Assembly: GCF_000426645.1 (NCBI RefSeq) | Contig: NZ_AUFT01000016.1 | Coordinates: 1 to 64,000 of the forward strand | Source of the DNA: Nakamurella lactea DSM 19367 | Lineage (GTDB): Bacteria; Actinomycetota; Actinomycetes; Mycobacteriales; Nakamurellaceae | DNA: 64,000 bases | Reading direction: 5' to 3' | Part shown: positions 48,933 to 57,309 of the stretch, piece after piece | How the letters are laid out: the number at the start of each line of letters is the position of its first letter | Numbering within the stretch: position 1 is the stretch's first letter | Made by a program: the position numbers and the translations under genes | Notes under the pieces: model-generated | Told to the model about the DNA's origin: nothing | Database searches by the model: none | Seen by the model: only the letters and a program-made list of their open reading frames with translations

Positions 48933-50771
48933 TCAACCGCAGGTGCCGGTGGCCGGTTCGCCCGCCAGCCGGGCACTGGTCCATTTCTCCAGCTGAAGAC
49001 TCAACGGCGATCCGGTCTCTAGAATGCTCATGTGCGTCCCGGCCGGATAGCCGTGAAGTTCGATCTCCGCGCCGTCCGCGCACTCGTCGGAGACGTACCG
49101 CTGGGTGATCCGGAACGGGATCACCTCGTCCGCCTCGCCCTGCCCGACGAACAGCGGCGCCGACCACGGGCCGGTCGGGATGTTCGCCGTCAGCCGAGTC
49201 CCGAACGGCCCGGCCAGCGCACCGGCCCGGACGATCGGCTGGTCCCGCGCGATGGCCAGCCCGGCCAGGATGGTCACCAGGGTGCCGCCCTCACCGGTGC
49301 AGCGGGCCGCGGCCTCCCGGACGATGGTCCGCGCCGATGGCGCGATCACCTGGTCGAAGTCCAGATCGGAGTAGTAGCGGGTATAGGCGCCGATGACGAA
49401 CGACACCGCCAGACTGGCCCCGAAGGAGTCGGGGTGCGCCAGCACGGTGGCCGCCATCGCCATCGGATCGCTGGCCGGCGACAACGCTGCGGTGCCGACC
49501 ACGTTGAGTTCCGGCGCATAGCTCGCCGCCAGTTGCCCGGCCCAGAGCGCCGCATGTCCGCCCTGCGAATGCCCCCAGATCACCGTCCGGTCGGCGATGC
49601 GCACGCCCGGAACCTGTCGGGCCGCGCGCGCGGCGTCCAGCACCGAGCGCCCCTCGCCCTGGCCGATCAGATACGGGAAGTTGCCATCGGTGCCCATCCC
49701 CGGGTAGTCGGTGGCCACCATCGCCCAGCCGTTGCGGGCCAGCGAATCCATTGCCGGCATGCCGGTTTCGCTGATCGCGTTGCGGCCGATGCTCGGCGCG
49801 CAGCCCCGCGTCACGCCGACCGTCCCGTGCGCCCAGCTGATCAGCGGCGCCGGCTCGCTGGCCCCGGTCGGCACCGCCAGCACACCGCTGGCCGGGATGG
49901 CGGTCCCGTCCGCGTCGGTGGTGACGTAGAGCAGCCGGTAGCCGGCCAGCCCGGCCGGTAGGTCACCGTCGTAGGGCTCGAATTTCAACAGCTTCCCCGG
50001 TGAGTTCGGCAGGTCGGCGGGTGCGTCGTAGAACGCGTCGGCGACCGGGATGCCGTCCCGGAACCGGGCACTCACCAACAGGGTGACGGCGGCCAGGGCG
50101 AGCACCAGCACCGCGCCGGTCCAGCGCAGCCCGAGCAGCCACCGGGACCGCCGGCCGGGCGTGCTGGCCGGCCCGACCCCGCGTAGCCGAGCGAGCAGGC
50201 CCCGCCCGATCAGCGATACCCCGAACAGTACGGTCCGGCCGCCGAACAGGATGGCGATGACGATCAGGGTCGCGTCCGGCCAGACCAATGCCAGCACGCC
50301 GAAGGCGATCTCGGCGAGCCCGAACACGGCGCCCAGCCAGCTTTCGGCCGACCGGTCGCGGAACAGCCGCAGCAGCGCCAGAACACCCGACACCAGCAGC
50401 ATGCCGGCGACCAGCGGACCGAGCACATCGGCGCTGCGGCCCACCCAGACCAGTACGGCGACACCGACCAGGATCCAGGCCGACCCGGCGACCAGCGCGG
50501 CAGCGCTGCCGCGCCGGTCCGCCGGCCCCTCCGGTGCCGGTGCGGACAGCAGGTCGCCGACGCCGGAGATCACACAGCTGACGCCGACGTACCAGCCGAG
50601 CACGCCCAGCGCGGTCAGCGGGCGGGTCAGCAGGAACAGCCCGAGCCCGACCAGCAGCAGCCCGACGACGACGGTGAGCCACCACGGCGCCCGGCGCATC
50701 AGCCTCGGGACTGCCCGGACCCGTTGCGACAGTGCCGATGGCTGCTGATCTGTGCTCACCACCCTCACCAT
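48933..50771 (-). CDS. fusion of HdeD/DUF308-like membrane domain and secretory-lipase domain
   Basis: 612 residues. The N-terminal part, about 30-230, has six or seven hydrophobic helices arranged as in HdeD/DUF308 proteins (WWLTVVVGLLLVGLGLFLLT, GVLGWYVGVSCVISGVGDLL, WPDATLIVIAILFGGRTVLF). It is followed by a further helix (WTGAVLVLALAAVTLLVSAR) and an extracytoplasmic lipase of the LIP family. Lipase motifs: GYRLLYVTTDADGTAIPASG, ISWAHGTVGVTRGCAPSIGR (H-G-T), ATDYPGMGTDG, TVIWGHSQGGHAALWAGQLA (Ser nucleophile), VGQGEADEVIPFRITQRYV (Asp), YPAGTHMSIL (His). It would act outside while anchored in the membrane. Confidence 0.82.
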   Translation of the reverse strand: MVRVVSTDQQPSALSQRVRAVPRLMRRAPWWLTVVVGLLLVGLGLFLLTRPLTALGVLGWYVGVSCVISGVGDLLSAPAPEGPADRRGSAAALVAGSAWILVGVAVLVWVGRSADVLGPLVAGMLLVSGVLALLRLFRDRSAESWLGAVFGLAEIAFGVLALVWPDATLIVIAILFGGRTVLFGVSLIGRGLLARLRGVGPASTPGRRSRWLLGLRWTGAVLVLALAAVTLLVSARFRDGIPVADAFYDAPADLPNSPGKLLKFEPYDGDLPAGLAGYRLLYVTTDADGTAIPASGVLAVPTGASEPAPLISWAHGTVGVTRGCAPSIGRNAISETGMPAMDSLARNGWAMVATDYPGMGTDGNFPYLIGQGEGRSVLDAARAARQVPGVRIADRTVIWGHSQGGHAALWAGQLAASYAPELNVVGTAALSPASDPMAMAATVLAHPDSFGASLAVSFVIGAYTRYYSDLDFDQVIAPSARTIVREAAARCTGEGGTLVTILAGLAIARDQPIVRAGALAGPFGTRLTANIPTGPWSAPLFVGQGEADEVIPFRITQRYVSDECADGAEIELHGYPAGTHMSILETGSPLSLQLEKWTSARLAGEPATGTCG

Positions 50772-50834
50772 AGGGGCGCTCCCGGTCCGGGGCTGCTTGG
50801 CGAGCTCCGGGCAAGGCCATCGGTGACGGGTCGG

Positions 50835-51380
50835 TCAGTCCTTGCAGTCGTCCACGATGGTGCCGATCACTCCGCCGACCGCGCCGCCGATCGCGCCGCC
50901 CAACGGGCCGAACCCGGACCCGATGATCGCGCCGGCGCCGCCCAGGATCGCCTGGTAATTGCGGTTGCTCTTGGCATAGACCACACCGGGGACGCCGTCC
51001 GGGTTCTCCACCACCTCGTAAGAGCCGACCGCGCCGGCCGCGAGCGCCAGAGCCACCGGCCCGGTTCCGCCGTCGGCCAGCATCCGGTCGTACATCCGGC
51101 TCACCTCGAGATAGCCGGCGGTGGCGTCGGCCCGGTCGTGCTCATCGTTCGACGCCGAACTCTTCGAGCTCGCGCTGCGCAGACCGACCTGGTGCATCTT
51201 GCCGAGGGTTTCCCGCTCGACCTGGGTGATCAGGCCACGGCGCTCCAATTCGTCGTACATCAGCGTGGTGGCCGCCGCCCGATCTCCCTTCGCTTCCCGC
51301 ATCATCCGGCGCGCTTCGGCGAGCGCTGCCCGCTGCAGGTCCGGGATACCGGCAACCGGTATGGCTGTGAACTCGTTCAT
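50835..51380 (-). CDS. unknown protein with C-terminal glycine-zipper segment
   Basis: 181 residues from ATG 51380 (GGAAGG upstream). The N-terminal 60 residues are helical and charged (RAALAEARRMMREAKGDRAA, YDELERRGLITQVERETLGK). The middle is Ala/Gly-rich (GPVALALAAGAVGSYEVV). The end is a glycine-zipper hairpin: LGGAGAIIGSGFGPLGGAIG and GAVGGVIGTIVDD, i.e. many G-x3-G steps as in membrane-inserting peptides or bacteriocin-like proteins. No signal peptide. It may insert in membranes after export by another system, or form assemblies; function unknown. Confidence 0.6.
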   Translation of the reverse strand: MNEFTAIPVAGIPDLQRAALAEARRMMREAKGDRAAATTLMYDELERRGLITQVERETLGKMHQVGLRSASSKSSASNDEHDRADATAGYLEVSRMYDRMLADGGTGPVALALAAGAVGSYEVVENPDGVPGVVYAKSNRNYQAILGGAGAIIGSGFGPLGGAIGGAVGGVIGTIVDDCKD

Positions 51381-51567
51381 GTCCGTCACCTTCCGTGCGG
51401 ATCGGGAGCCCTCGACGGGGCATGTTTCCTCGAAGAGAGCGTCCATCCGCCGGGGGATACCTGTTCGGCAGGAGTCGACGAGTTTTCCGAGACCGTGGAC
51501 GCACCGCCCGTTCGCGACAAAGGGTCTACGTCGAGCGGCGCGCTCGTGCAGCACGACCTCGACACCG

Positions 51568-52827
51568 TCAGCGGCGCCCGCGGAAGGTTCGCCTGAGGTC
51601 GTCGATCCATTCGTCGGGTATCTCCCATGGAATGAAGTGCCCGCCGTGATCGTGCGCCGTCACGTTGACGTGGTGGTACCAGTCGGCGCGATCACTGGCC
51701 AGGAAGTTCTGCACCCGCTGCTCGGCGGTGCGCACCCCGGGCGGGTTCTCGAATCCGACGAAGGTGATGCCGGTCGGCGCCTGCACCTGCGGCCGGCGGT
51801 CGTGCGAGGGTGCCCACGGATAGCGGTTGTTGTTGGCGTAGGTGCGGATCGAGGTGTCGATAGCGTTCCCGGCCCAGTAAATGGTGGCGTTGGTGAGCAG
51901 ATCGTCCCTGCTGAAGACGGACTCGACGTCGCCGCCGCTGTCCGACCAACTGGTCCAGCGCTCCAGGATCCAGGCAAGCATGCCGGCCGGGGAGTCGGCC
52001 AGCGCGAAGCCGAGGGTGCTGGGATCGAGCATCTGCGCCGCCAGGTGGACGGCGAACCTCTTCTGCGTCCCGATCGCCTGTGCTCGAACGTCCGACGGAA
52101 TATCTTGCGGGAGTGGCTGTCCGCCACCGATGTTCCAGGCCAGGTCGCCGTTGAAGAAGTCCAGCTTCAGCGCTGATCCGATGTGGATCCCGTGCAGTTC
52201 GTCGGCGTACTTGTGCCCCAGCTGGCCGGTCACCAGGGCACCGACATCGCAGCCGGCGGCCGCGTACCTGTCGAACCCGAGCACGCCCGTCATCAACTGG
52301 TGCCAGGTGTCGGCGATCTTCCAGAAGTTCAGATCCGGGCGGGTCAACGGCGTGGAGAAGCCGAAGCCGGGCAGCGACGGGACGATGACGTCGAAGGCGT
52401 CGGCGGGATCACCGCCGTGGGCGGCGGGATCGGCCAACGGCTCGATCACCTTCGACCAGTGCCAGAACGTCCACGGCCAGCCGTGGCTCAGGATCAGCGG
52501 GACCGGGTTCGGTCCGACCCCGGCCTTGTACATGAAATGGACTGGGACGTCGTCGATCTCGACCCGAAAGTGCGCGTAGGCGTTCATCGCCCGTTCCGCG
52601 GCCCGCCAGTCGTAGCCGTCCGTCCAGTACTCGACGAGCGGCTGCAGGTAGCTGCGCCGCACCCCGTAGAACGCGTCGTCGTTGCCGACGTCCAGCGGCC
52701 ATTTGGTGGTGAGCAACCGCCGGCGCAGGTCCTCGAGCACGTCGTCCGGGACGTGGATCGGTGTGGTTGCCAACGGCAGCGCGCGGGGGGCCTCGGCCGG
52801 TGTGGCGGCCGCGGATCGTTCGGACAT
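51568..52827 (-). CDS. epoxide hydrolase (EHN-type)
   Basis: 419 residues. N-terminal EHN domain: PIHVPDDVLEDLRRRLLTTK, WPLDVGNDDAFYGVRRSYLQ, WRAAERAMNAYAHFRVEIDD. Catalytic core: LILSHGWPWTFWHWSKVIEP (H-G-W-P oxyanion), VIVPSLPGFGFSTPLTRPDL, YAAAGCDVGALVTGQLGHKY with the Asp nucleophile in G-x-D-x-G, and HDHGGHFIPWEIPDEW with the catalytic His. It opens epoxides through an ester intermediate. Gene is 3 bases downstream of a MarR regulator, so the two form an operon. Confidence 0.9.
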   Translation of the reverse strand: MSERSAAATPAEAPRALPLATTPIHVPDDVLEDLRRRLLTTKWPLDVGNDDAFYGVRRSYLQPLVEYWTDGYDWRAAERAMNAYAHFRVEIDDVPVHFMYKAGVGPNPVPLILSHGWPWTFWHWSKVIEPLADPAAHGGDPADAFDVIVPSLPGFGFSTPLTRPDLNFWKIADTWHQLMTGVLGFDRYAAAGCDVGALVTGQLGHKYADELHGIHIGSALKLDFFNGDLAWNIGGGQPLPQDIPSDVRAQAIGTQKRFAVHLAAQMLDPSTLGFALADSPAGMLAWILERWTSWSDSGGDVESVFSRDDLLTNATIYWAGNAIDTSIRTYANNNRYPWAPSHDRRPQVQAPTGITFVGFENPPGVRTAEQRVQNFLASDRADWYHHVNVTAHDHGGHFIPWEIPDEWIDDLRRTFRGRR

Positions 52828-52830
52828 TCG

Positions 52831-53364
52831 TCAGACTCCCTTGCTGTCGGCCGCGACGCTGCGCGCGGAAGTCGGTGCGGCACCATCGTTCCCGAGTTCC
52901 TTGGCGATCTCGACCAGGCGCACCAGCACCCGGGTGGTGTCGGTCAGGACGGCGCGCTCGTCGTCGTCGAGCCGGTCCACCAGGCGACCGAGGCTGGTGA
53001 TCCGGTCGCGGTGCCGGGACCGCACGATCTGCCGGCCATCGGCGGTCAGCGAGAGCAGTACCGCTCGTCCGTCCGTCGGGTCGGGTCCCCGCACCAGTAG
53101 CCCGTCGGCCGCCAAGCGATTGACCAGGCTGGAGATGGCCGGTTGCTTGAGCTGCTCGGTGGCCAGCAGGTCCGTCAGCCGGAGCGGGCCACTGCGGTCC
53201 AGGGTGTGCAGCACCGAGAGCGCAGAGAAATTGAGCCGACGGACCGACGGGAGCCGGATGAAGATCGAGTTGAAGTCTTCGATCGCCCGGGTCAGTCGGG
53301 GCAGATCCGGCGGGTCTGCCGGATCTGCCGGATCCGGTCGGTCTAGGGCACGACGGGAAGCCAT
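52831..53364 (-). CDS. MarR-family regulator
   Basis: 177 residues. The core winged HTH is NFSALSVLHTLDRSGPLRLT, DLLATEQLKQPAISSLVNRL, AADGLLVRGPDPTDGRAVLL, SLTADGR with the wing D-G-R. The long C-terminal helix is REIAKELGN-like (ERAVLTDTTRVLVRLVEIAK). It should repress its own operon with the epoxide hydrolase. A palindrome (53376-53394) overlaps the putative -10 ahead of its ATG. Confidence 0.88.
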   Translation of the reverse strand: MASRRALDRPDPADPADPPDLPRLTRAIEDFNSIFIRLPSVRRLNFSALSVLHTLDRSGPLRLTDLLATEQLKQPAISSLVNRLAADGLLVRGPDPTDGRAVLLSLTADGRQIVRSRHRDRITSLGRLVDRLDDDERAVLTDTTRVLVRLVEIAKELGNDGAAPTSARSVAADSKGV

Positions 53365-53370
53365 TGGAAA

Positions 53371-53394
53371 ACTATATCAACAATCGATGTAGAT
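53371..53394 (-). promoter_or_regulatory. MarR operator and -10 box
   Basis: ATCAACA (53376-53382) and TGTAGAT (53388-53394) form a 19-bp imperfect palindrome. It touches the minus-strand -10-like TATAGT (53371-53376), which is 6 bases before ATG 53364. Suitable for autorepression. Confidence 0.6.
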
Positions 53395-53426
53395 GCGACG
53401 CAGGGTAACGGTTCGCCGGAGGCCGG

Positions 53427-54173
53427 TCAGGCCGCATCGTGAAAGACCAGAGCCAGCGTGTGCCGCACCCCGGAGCGGATCGCCGACACTCCGTGCCGAA
53501 CCGGGGCGGCCGACCATCCGCGCGCCGATCGCACCGGACGATCCCTGGTGGTGAACAGGTAGCCGTGGCCGTGCGGGAGCAGGGTGGCGGTGCCGCGGGA
53601 CTGCGCCCGTGGCCGTTGCTCCACCAGCAGGAACTCCCCGCCGGTGTGGTCAACGCCCGGTTCGTTCAGGTTGATCACCACCTGCAGCGGGAAGACCAGA
53701 TCGCCGTAGAGGTCGCGGTGCAGGGCATTCCAGTCGTTGGCCCCGTACTTGAGCAGGATGGCCGTCGACTTCGTCTGTCCGGCCGCATGGCACTGCTGCA
53801 GCCATTCATCCAGGGTGTCCGGCCAGGCCGCAGCTCGCCCGAGTTTGTCCCACCAGTCCCTGGCGATCGGCAGCAGCCGCGGGTACAGCGACTGCTTGAG
53901 GCGTTCGATCGGCTCTGGGTAGGGCGTCGCGAAGTATCGGTACTCGCCCTGCCCGAAGCGATGCCGGCCCATATCGACGGTGCTGCGGAACCTGACGTCG
54001 TCGTCATACAGCTCGCGGATCTCCCGGGTCTCCGGAGCGGTCAGCAACTGTGGCAGCACGGCTCCGCCGTAGGCGTTGAGCTCGTCGGTGATCGCAGTCC
54101 AGTCGCCGTGGTCCACCCGCTGCCGCCACCGATCCGGGGCCGACGCGGGTCCGGTGCTGATCCTGTCGGTCAT
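53427..54173 (-). CDS. 2-oxoglutarate/Fe(II) oxygenase
   Basis: 248 residues. ITDELNAYGGAVLPQLLTAP is the N-terminal jelly-roll start; iron ligands are H and D in NDWNALHRDLYGDLVFPLQV and a distal His near RHGVSAIRSGVRHTL, where the following Arg would bind 2-oxoglutarate; GGEFLLVEQRPRAQSRGTAT lies between. It is of the proline-hydroxylase-like 2OG oxygenase type. The ATG overlaps the ogt stop by one base (TGATG), so they are coupled. This suggests a role in alkylation-damage repair or response, but it is not AlkB by its motifs. Confidence 0.85.
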   Translation of the reverse strand: MTDRISTGPASAPDRWRQRVDHGDWTAITDELNAYGGAVLPQLLTAPETREIRELYDDDVRFRSTVDMGRHRFGQGEYRYFATPYPEPIERLKQSLYPRLLPIARDWWDKLGRAAAWPDTLDEWLQQCHAAGQTKSTAILLKYGANDWNALHRDLYGDLVFPLQVVINLNEPGVDHTGGEFLLVEQRPRAQSRGTATLLPHGHGYLFTTRDRPVRSARGWSAAPVRHGVSAIRSGVRHTLALVFHDAA

Positions 54174-54682
54174 CAGAACAGTCGCCCAGCGCCGACCGCA
54201 GCCGGCGCTTCGAGTTCGAGCAGGAACGCCTTGCGGTGCAGGCCGCCGGCGTAGCCGGTGAGCCGTCCGTCCGCGCCGACCACCCGGTGGCAGGGGATGA
54301 CGACGGACAGCGGGTTCCGGCCGACCGCCTGCCCGACCCGCCGGGCCTGCCTGGCGTCACCCAGTTCAGCGGCCAGCTTTCCGTAGCTCGTCGTGGTGCC
54401 GTAGGGGATGTCGCGGAGCAACTGCCAGACGCGTTGGTCGAACGGGTCGCCGTCGGTGCGGATCGGCAGATCGAATTCGCTACGTGCTCCGTCCAGGTAG
54501 TCGCGCAGTTGGCGCGCGGCCTCGGCGAACAGTGGATCGTGTTGTGCCACCACCGCCCGGCCGAATGCGGCGCGTTCCGGCCGGTGCCGGTGGCCGGGAA
54601 AGTAGAGCCCGGTCAGCGCGTCGCCGTCGGCGACCAAGGTCAGCACGCCCAGTCGGCTGTCGATCAACGTCTGTCGCTTCAT
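54173..54682 (-). CDS. ogt: methylated-DNA-protein cysteine methyltransferase
   Basis: 169 residues. The Ogt/MGMT N-terminal ribonuclease-H-like part is LTLVADGDALTGLYFPGHRH. The DNA-binding domain has FDQRVWQLLRDIPYGTTTSY, GKLAAELGDARQARRVGQAV, GRNPLSVVIPCHRVVGADGR, LTGYAGGLHRKAFLLELE. Cys in PCHRV is the suicide acceptor, and the Arg finger is in QARRVG. Repairs O6-methylguanine. First gene of an operon with the 2OG oxygenase. Confidence 0.94.
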   Translation of the reverse strand: MKRQTLIDSRLGVLTLVADGDALTGLYFPGHRHRPERAAFGRAVVAQHDPLFAEAARQLRDYLDGARSEFDLPIRTDGDPFDQRVWQLLRDIPYGTTTSYGKLAAELGDARQARRVGQAVGRNPLSVVIPCHRVVGADGRLTGYAGGLHRKAFLLELEAPAAVGAGRLF

Positions 54683-54852
54683 CTGGTTCTCCTGTCGTGG
54701 GATTCACCGGGTAGACGCCGGCCGGTGGCCGAACGTGAGGCGACTTTCGTCGGGTCGCTGCCAGGGCGGCAGCCGGGCCCGTTGCCGGGCGCGATGGGGG
54801 GGCTGGGAGCCGGCCGCTAACCTCCGGGGATGACCATGGATCGAGATGCGCG

Positions 54853-55518
54853 GTGTTGACGGCGATCGGGCAGTCGATGCCGGTCGCTGCGGGTCTGCTG
54901 TTGGCGAATGTGCCGATGGTGATCGTGGCGCTGATTCTGGTGATCCGGTGTTCCCGGGCGGTGATCACGTCGTTCCTGATCGGGTGGATGCTCGGTCTGG
55001 CCGGCGTGGCCGCGGTGCTGATCGCGTTGGCCGATCTGGTGACGTTGGCGAGCCAGCCGGCTTGGTGGGCCGGCTATCTGAAGATCGTTCTGGGGGCGGC
55101 GCTGATCGTCCTCGCGGTCCGCAAGTGGTTGCGGCGCACGCCGTCCGGCACCGAACCGACGGTGCCCAAGTGGATGGCGAAGCTCGATGGCACCACTGCT
55201 GCGGGGGGACTGCGGCTCGGGTTCCTGCTGGCAGCGGTCAACCCGAAGAACATCGTTTTCCTGGCTGCCGGTGCCGCCATCATCGCCGATGCCACCCCGA
55301 GGGTCGCCGAGCAGGCGGTCGCCGTTGTGGTGTTCGTGCTGATCGCCAGCCTCGGGGTCGCCGGCCCGGTGATCGCCCAGATGTCGCTCGGCGAACGGGC
55401 GGAGTCCGCACTCGCGGCCGCCGACCAGTGGTTGACCAGGAACACCGACGTCATCATGGCGGTGGTGCTGTTCCTGATCGGCCTGATGGTCGCCGGCAAC
55501 GGGCTGGCAGAACTGTGA
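54853..55518 (+). CDS. GAP (Sap-like) family membrane transporter
   Basis: 221 residues, GTG start. Six helices: PVAAGLLLANVPMVIVALIL, SFLIGWMLGLAGVAAVLIAL, WAGYLKIVLGAALIVLAVRK, AGGLRLGFLLAAVNPKNIVF (P-K-N motif), AVAVVVFVLIASLGVAGPVI, VIMAVVLFLIGLMVAGNGLA. Topology and the PKN motif match the actinobacterial GAP/Sap family related to LysE exporters, implicated in glycopeptidolipid or small-molecule export in mycobacteria. Not in an obvious operon. Confidence 0.85.
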   Translation: MLTAIGQSMPVAAGLLLANVPMVIVALILVIRCSRAVITSFLIGWMLGLAGVAAVLIALADLVTLASQPAWWAGYLKIVLGAALIVLAVRKWLRRTPSGTEPTVPKWMAKLDGTTAAGGLRLGFLLAAVNPKNIVFLAAGAAIIADATPRVAEQAVAVVVFVLIASLGVAGPVIAQMSLGERAESALAAADQWLTRNTDVIMAVVLFLIGLMVAGNGLAEL

Positions 55519-55662
55519 TCGGCCGGAGCTGATCGAGATTCGGCGCCCGGCCCGGCGATCGACGGACCCGGGAATGTCTGACGACTGTCAGCGTTGGCAC
55601 CGTTGAGGGTGTCGGCGCTTCGCGTCGGGCACTCGGCCCGTCACCGATCGAAGGAGCACGGA

Positions 55663-56043
55663 ATGACCGAAAAACCTGTCCTCGAACCGGGTCCCGACCA
55701 TCCGATCACTCTGCTGGCGAACCCGAACAGGGTCGTCGTGCGGGTGGCCGGTGAGGTGGTGGCCGACACCCGCCGAGCGGTGACCCTGCAGGAATCGTCA
55801 TACCCGGCGGTGCAGTACATTCCGCTCGCCGATGTCGACCGGACCCGGCTGCAGCGGTCCGAGACCACCAGTTATTGCCCCTACAAGGGCGAGGCCGGGT
55901 ACTACTCGATCCCGGCCGGCGGCGACCGTGCGGTGGATGCGGTGTGGGAGTACACCGATCCGTACCCGGCTGTCGCGCAGATTGCCGAACACGTGGCGTT
56001 CTACCCGGACCGGGTCGACGGGATCGAGCAGCAGGCCGGCTGA
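55663..56043 (+). CDS. DUF427 family protein
   Basis: 126 residues from ATG 55663 with AAGGAG upstream. NRVVVRVAGEVVADTRRAVT, LQESSYPAVQYIPLADVDRT, SETTSYCPYKGEAGYYSIPA and WEYTDPYPAVAQIAEHVAFY follow the DUF427 pattern (V-x-V...A-D-T/S..A...L-E...Y-P...Y-x-P..D-V...L...T-x-C-P-y-K-G). Single small beta domain, cytosolic, unknown role. It ends 16 bases from the convergent methyltransferase. Confidence 0.9.
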   Translation: MTEKPVLEPGPDHPITLLANPNRVVVRVAGEVVADTRRAVTLQESSYPAVQYIPLADVDRTRLQRSETTSYCPYKGEAGYYSIPAGGDRAVDAVWEYTDPYPAVAQIAEHVAFYPDRVDGIEQQAG

Positions 56044-56059
56044 CCGCCTCGCTGCCGGG

Positions 56060-57169
56060 TTATCCCTGCAGCCGGTAGAACCTGAACATCGGATGCTCGA
56101 TGTCGAGTTCGCTGATGTCGGTGAAGCCGGCCTCCCGGGCATAGCGGCGCAGTGTGTCCGGTCGCATCACGGTACCGGTTGCCGCCGACGGTTGCTCGGC
56201 CATCCCCACCGGCAGGCAGTGCAAGACGCTGGCGCCGTAGAAGAACCGCTCGAGCGGATCGCCCGGCGCGGTGAACCGGTCGCCGACCCGCTCGTCCATC
56301 ACGATCACCGGTCCGCCCGCCGTCAGCCGTCGCGCGACCTGGAGGGCCTCGACCGGCCGGGCCAGGTCGTGCAGCATCTCGAAGCAGAACGCGACGTCGT
56401 AGCGGTCGTCAGCGGGCAGGCCGGCGACGTCGGCCACCTCGAACTGCACACGGTCGGCGGCGCCCGCCTCGGCGGCGTGCCGGCGCGCCGCCGCGATGGA
56501 CGCGTCGTCGAGATCGAAGCCGGCAACCGTGGCGGTGGGGTATCCGGCCGCGATGGCGATCGCCGCCCAACCTTCGCCGCAGCCGAACTCGATCGCGCGA
56601 CCGCCGTCCCGCAGTCGCGCGTGGACGTCGGGGATCGCCGGGATCCATTCGTCGGCCAGCAGTGTCCTGAACACCGGACGGTTGAGCGCCGCCTGGATGT
56701 CGTGGAAGCCGTAGTCGGCGTACGGCACACCGGCCCCGGTGCGGTACGCCCCGACCAGCGAGGACATCACGGGCGGGATGATCTGCGACAGGTCGGCCAG
56801 CGGCAGGACGTAGGCGGGCGATTCCGGATCCAGCAGAACTGCCTCGCAGCCGGCCGGCAGTGTGTACCGCCGGCGGTCGGACTCGTTTGCCGGATCGTCA
56901 ACGGCGAGGATCCCGGCGCAGGCCTGCTGTTCCAGCCATTCGGTGGCGTACCGCGGCGCGATGCCCGCCACCCTGGCAAGGTCCGCCGCGGTCAGCGGTC
57001 CGTTGTCGGCCAGCGCGCGGTAGAGCCCGAGCCGGTCTCCGAGGTGCACGGTGGCCAGCTCGACGGCGGCCAGTCCCGCCTCGAAGATCCGGCCGGCCAG
57101 CTCTTCTGCCGCCTGTTCCGGGTCGGCCGGCGGGCCGCCGACCGGGATGGATGTGTCGACCGTGGTCAT
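56060..57169 (-). CDS. SAM-dependent methyltransferase with winged-helix N-terminus
   Basis: 369 residues. Residues 15-110 form a dimerisation/winged-helix part (ELATVHLGDRLGLYRALADN, GPLTAADLARVAGIAPRYAT, EWLEQQACAGIL) as in O-methyltransferase-like enzymes. The Rossmann domain has AIEFGCGEGWAAIAIAAGYP (motif I), VAGFDLDDASIAAAR, YDVAFCFEMLHDLARPVEAL and VIVMDERVGDRFT. Substrate unknown; possibly a natural product or lipid. Lies 140 bases downstream of the AAA/TPR regulator. Confidence 0.85.
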   Translation of the reverse strand: MTTVDTSIPVGGPPADPEQAAEELAGRIFEAGLAAVELATVHLGDRLGLYRALADNGPLTAADLARVAGIAPRYATEWLEQQACAGILAVDDPANESDRRRYTLPAGCEAVLLDPESPAYVLPLADLSQIIPPVMSSLVGAYRTGAGVPYADYGFHDIQAALNRPVFRTLLADEWIPAIPDVHARLRDGGRAIEFGCGEGWAAIAIAAGYPTATVAGFDLDDASIAAARRHAAEAGAADRVQFEVADVAGLPADDRYDVAFCFEMLHDLARPVEALQVARRLTAGGPVIVMDERVGDRFTAPGDPLERFFYGASVLHCLPVGMAEQPSAATGTVMRPDTLRRYAREAGFTDISELDIEHPMFRFYRLQG

Positions 57170-57309
57170 GATGCCTCCTGGTTTCGGGTGGGACAGTCAT
57201 CCGGTAGGCGCGAGTCCGGGCCTCGCGATGCGAGCCGGCCGGAAATTCGGCCGGCGCTTTCCTGGTCGGCGCTTGTCGGTCGGGCTCCCGACGGGCGGAA
57301 CTCCCATGG

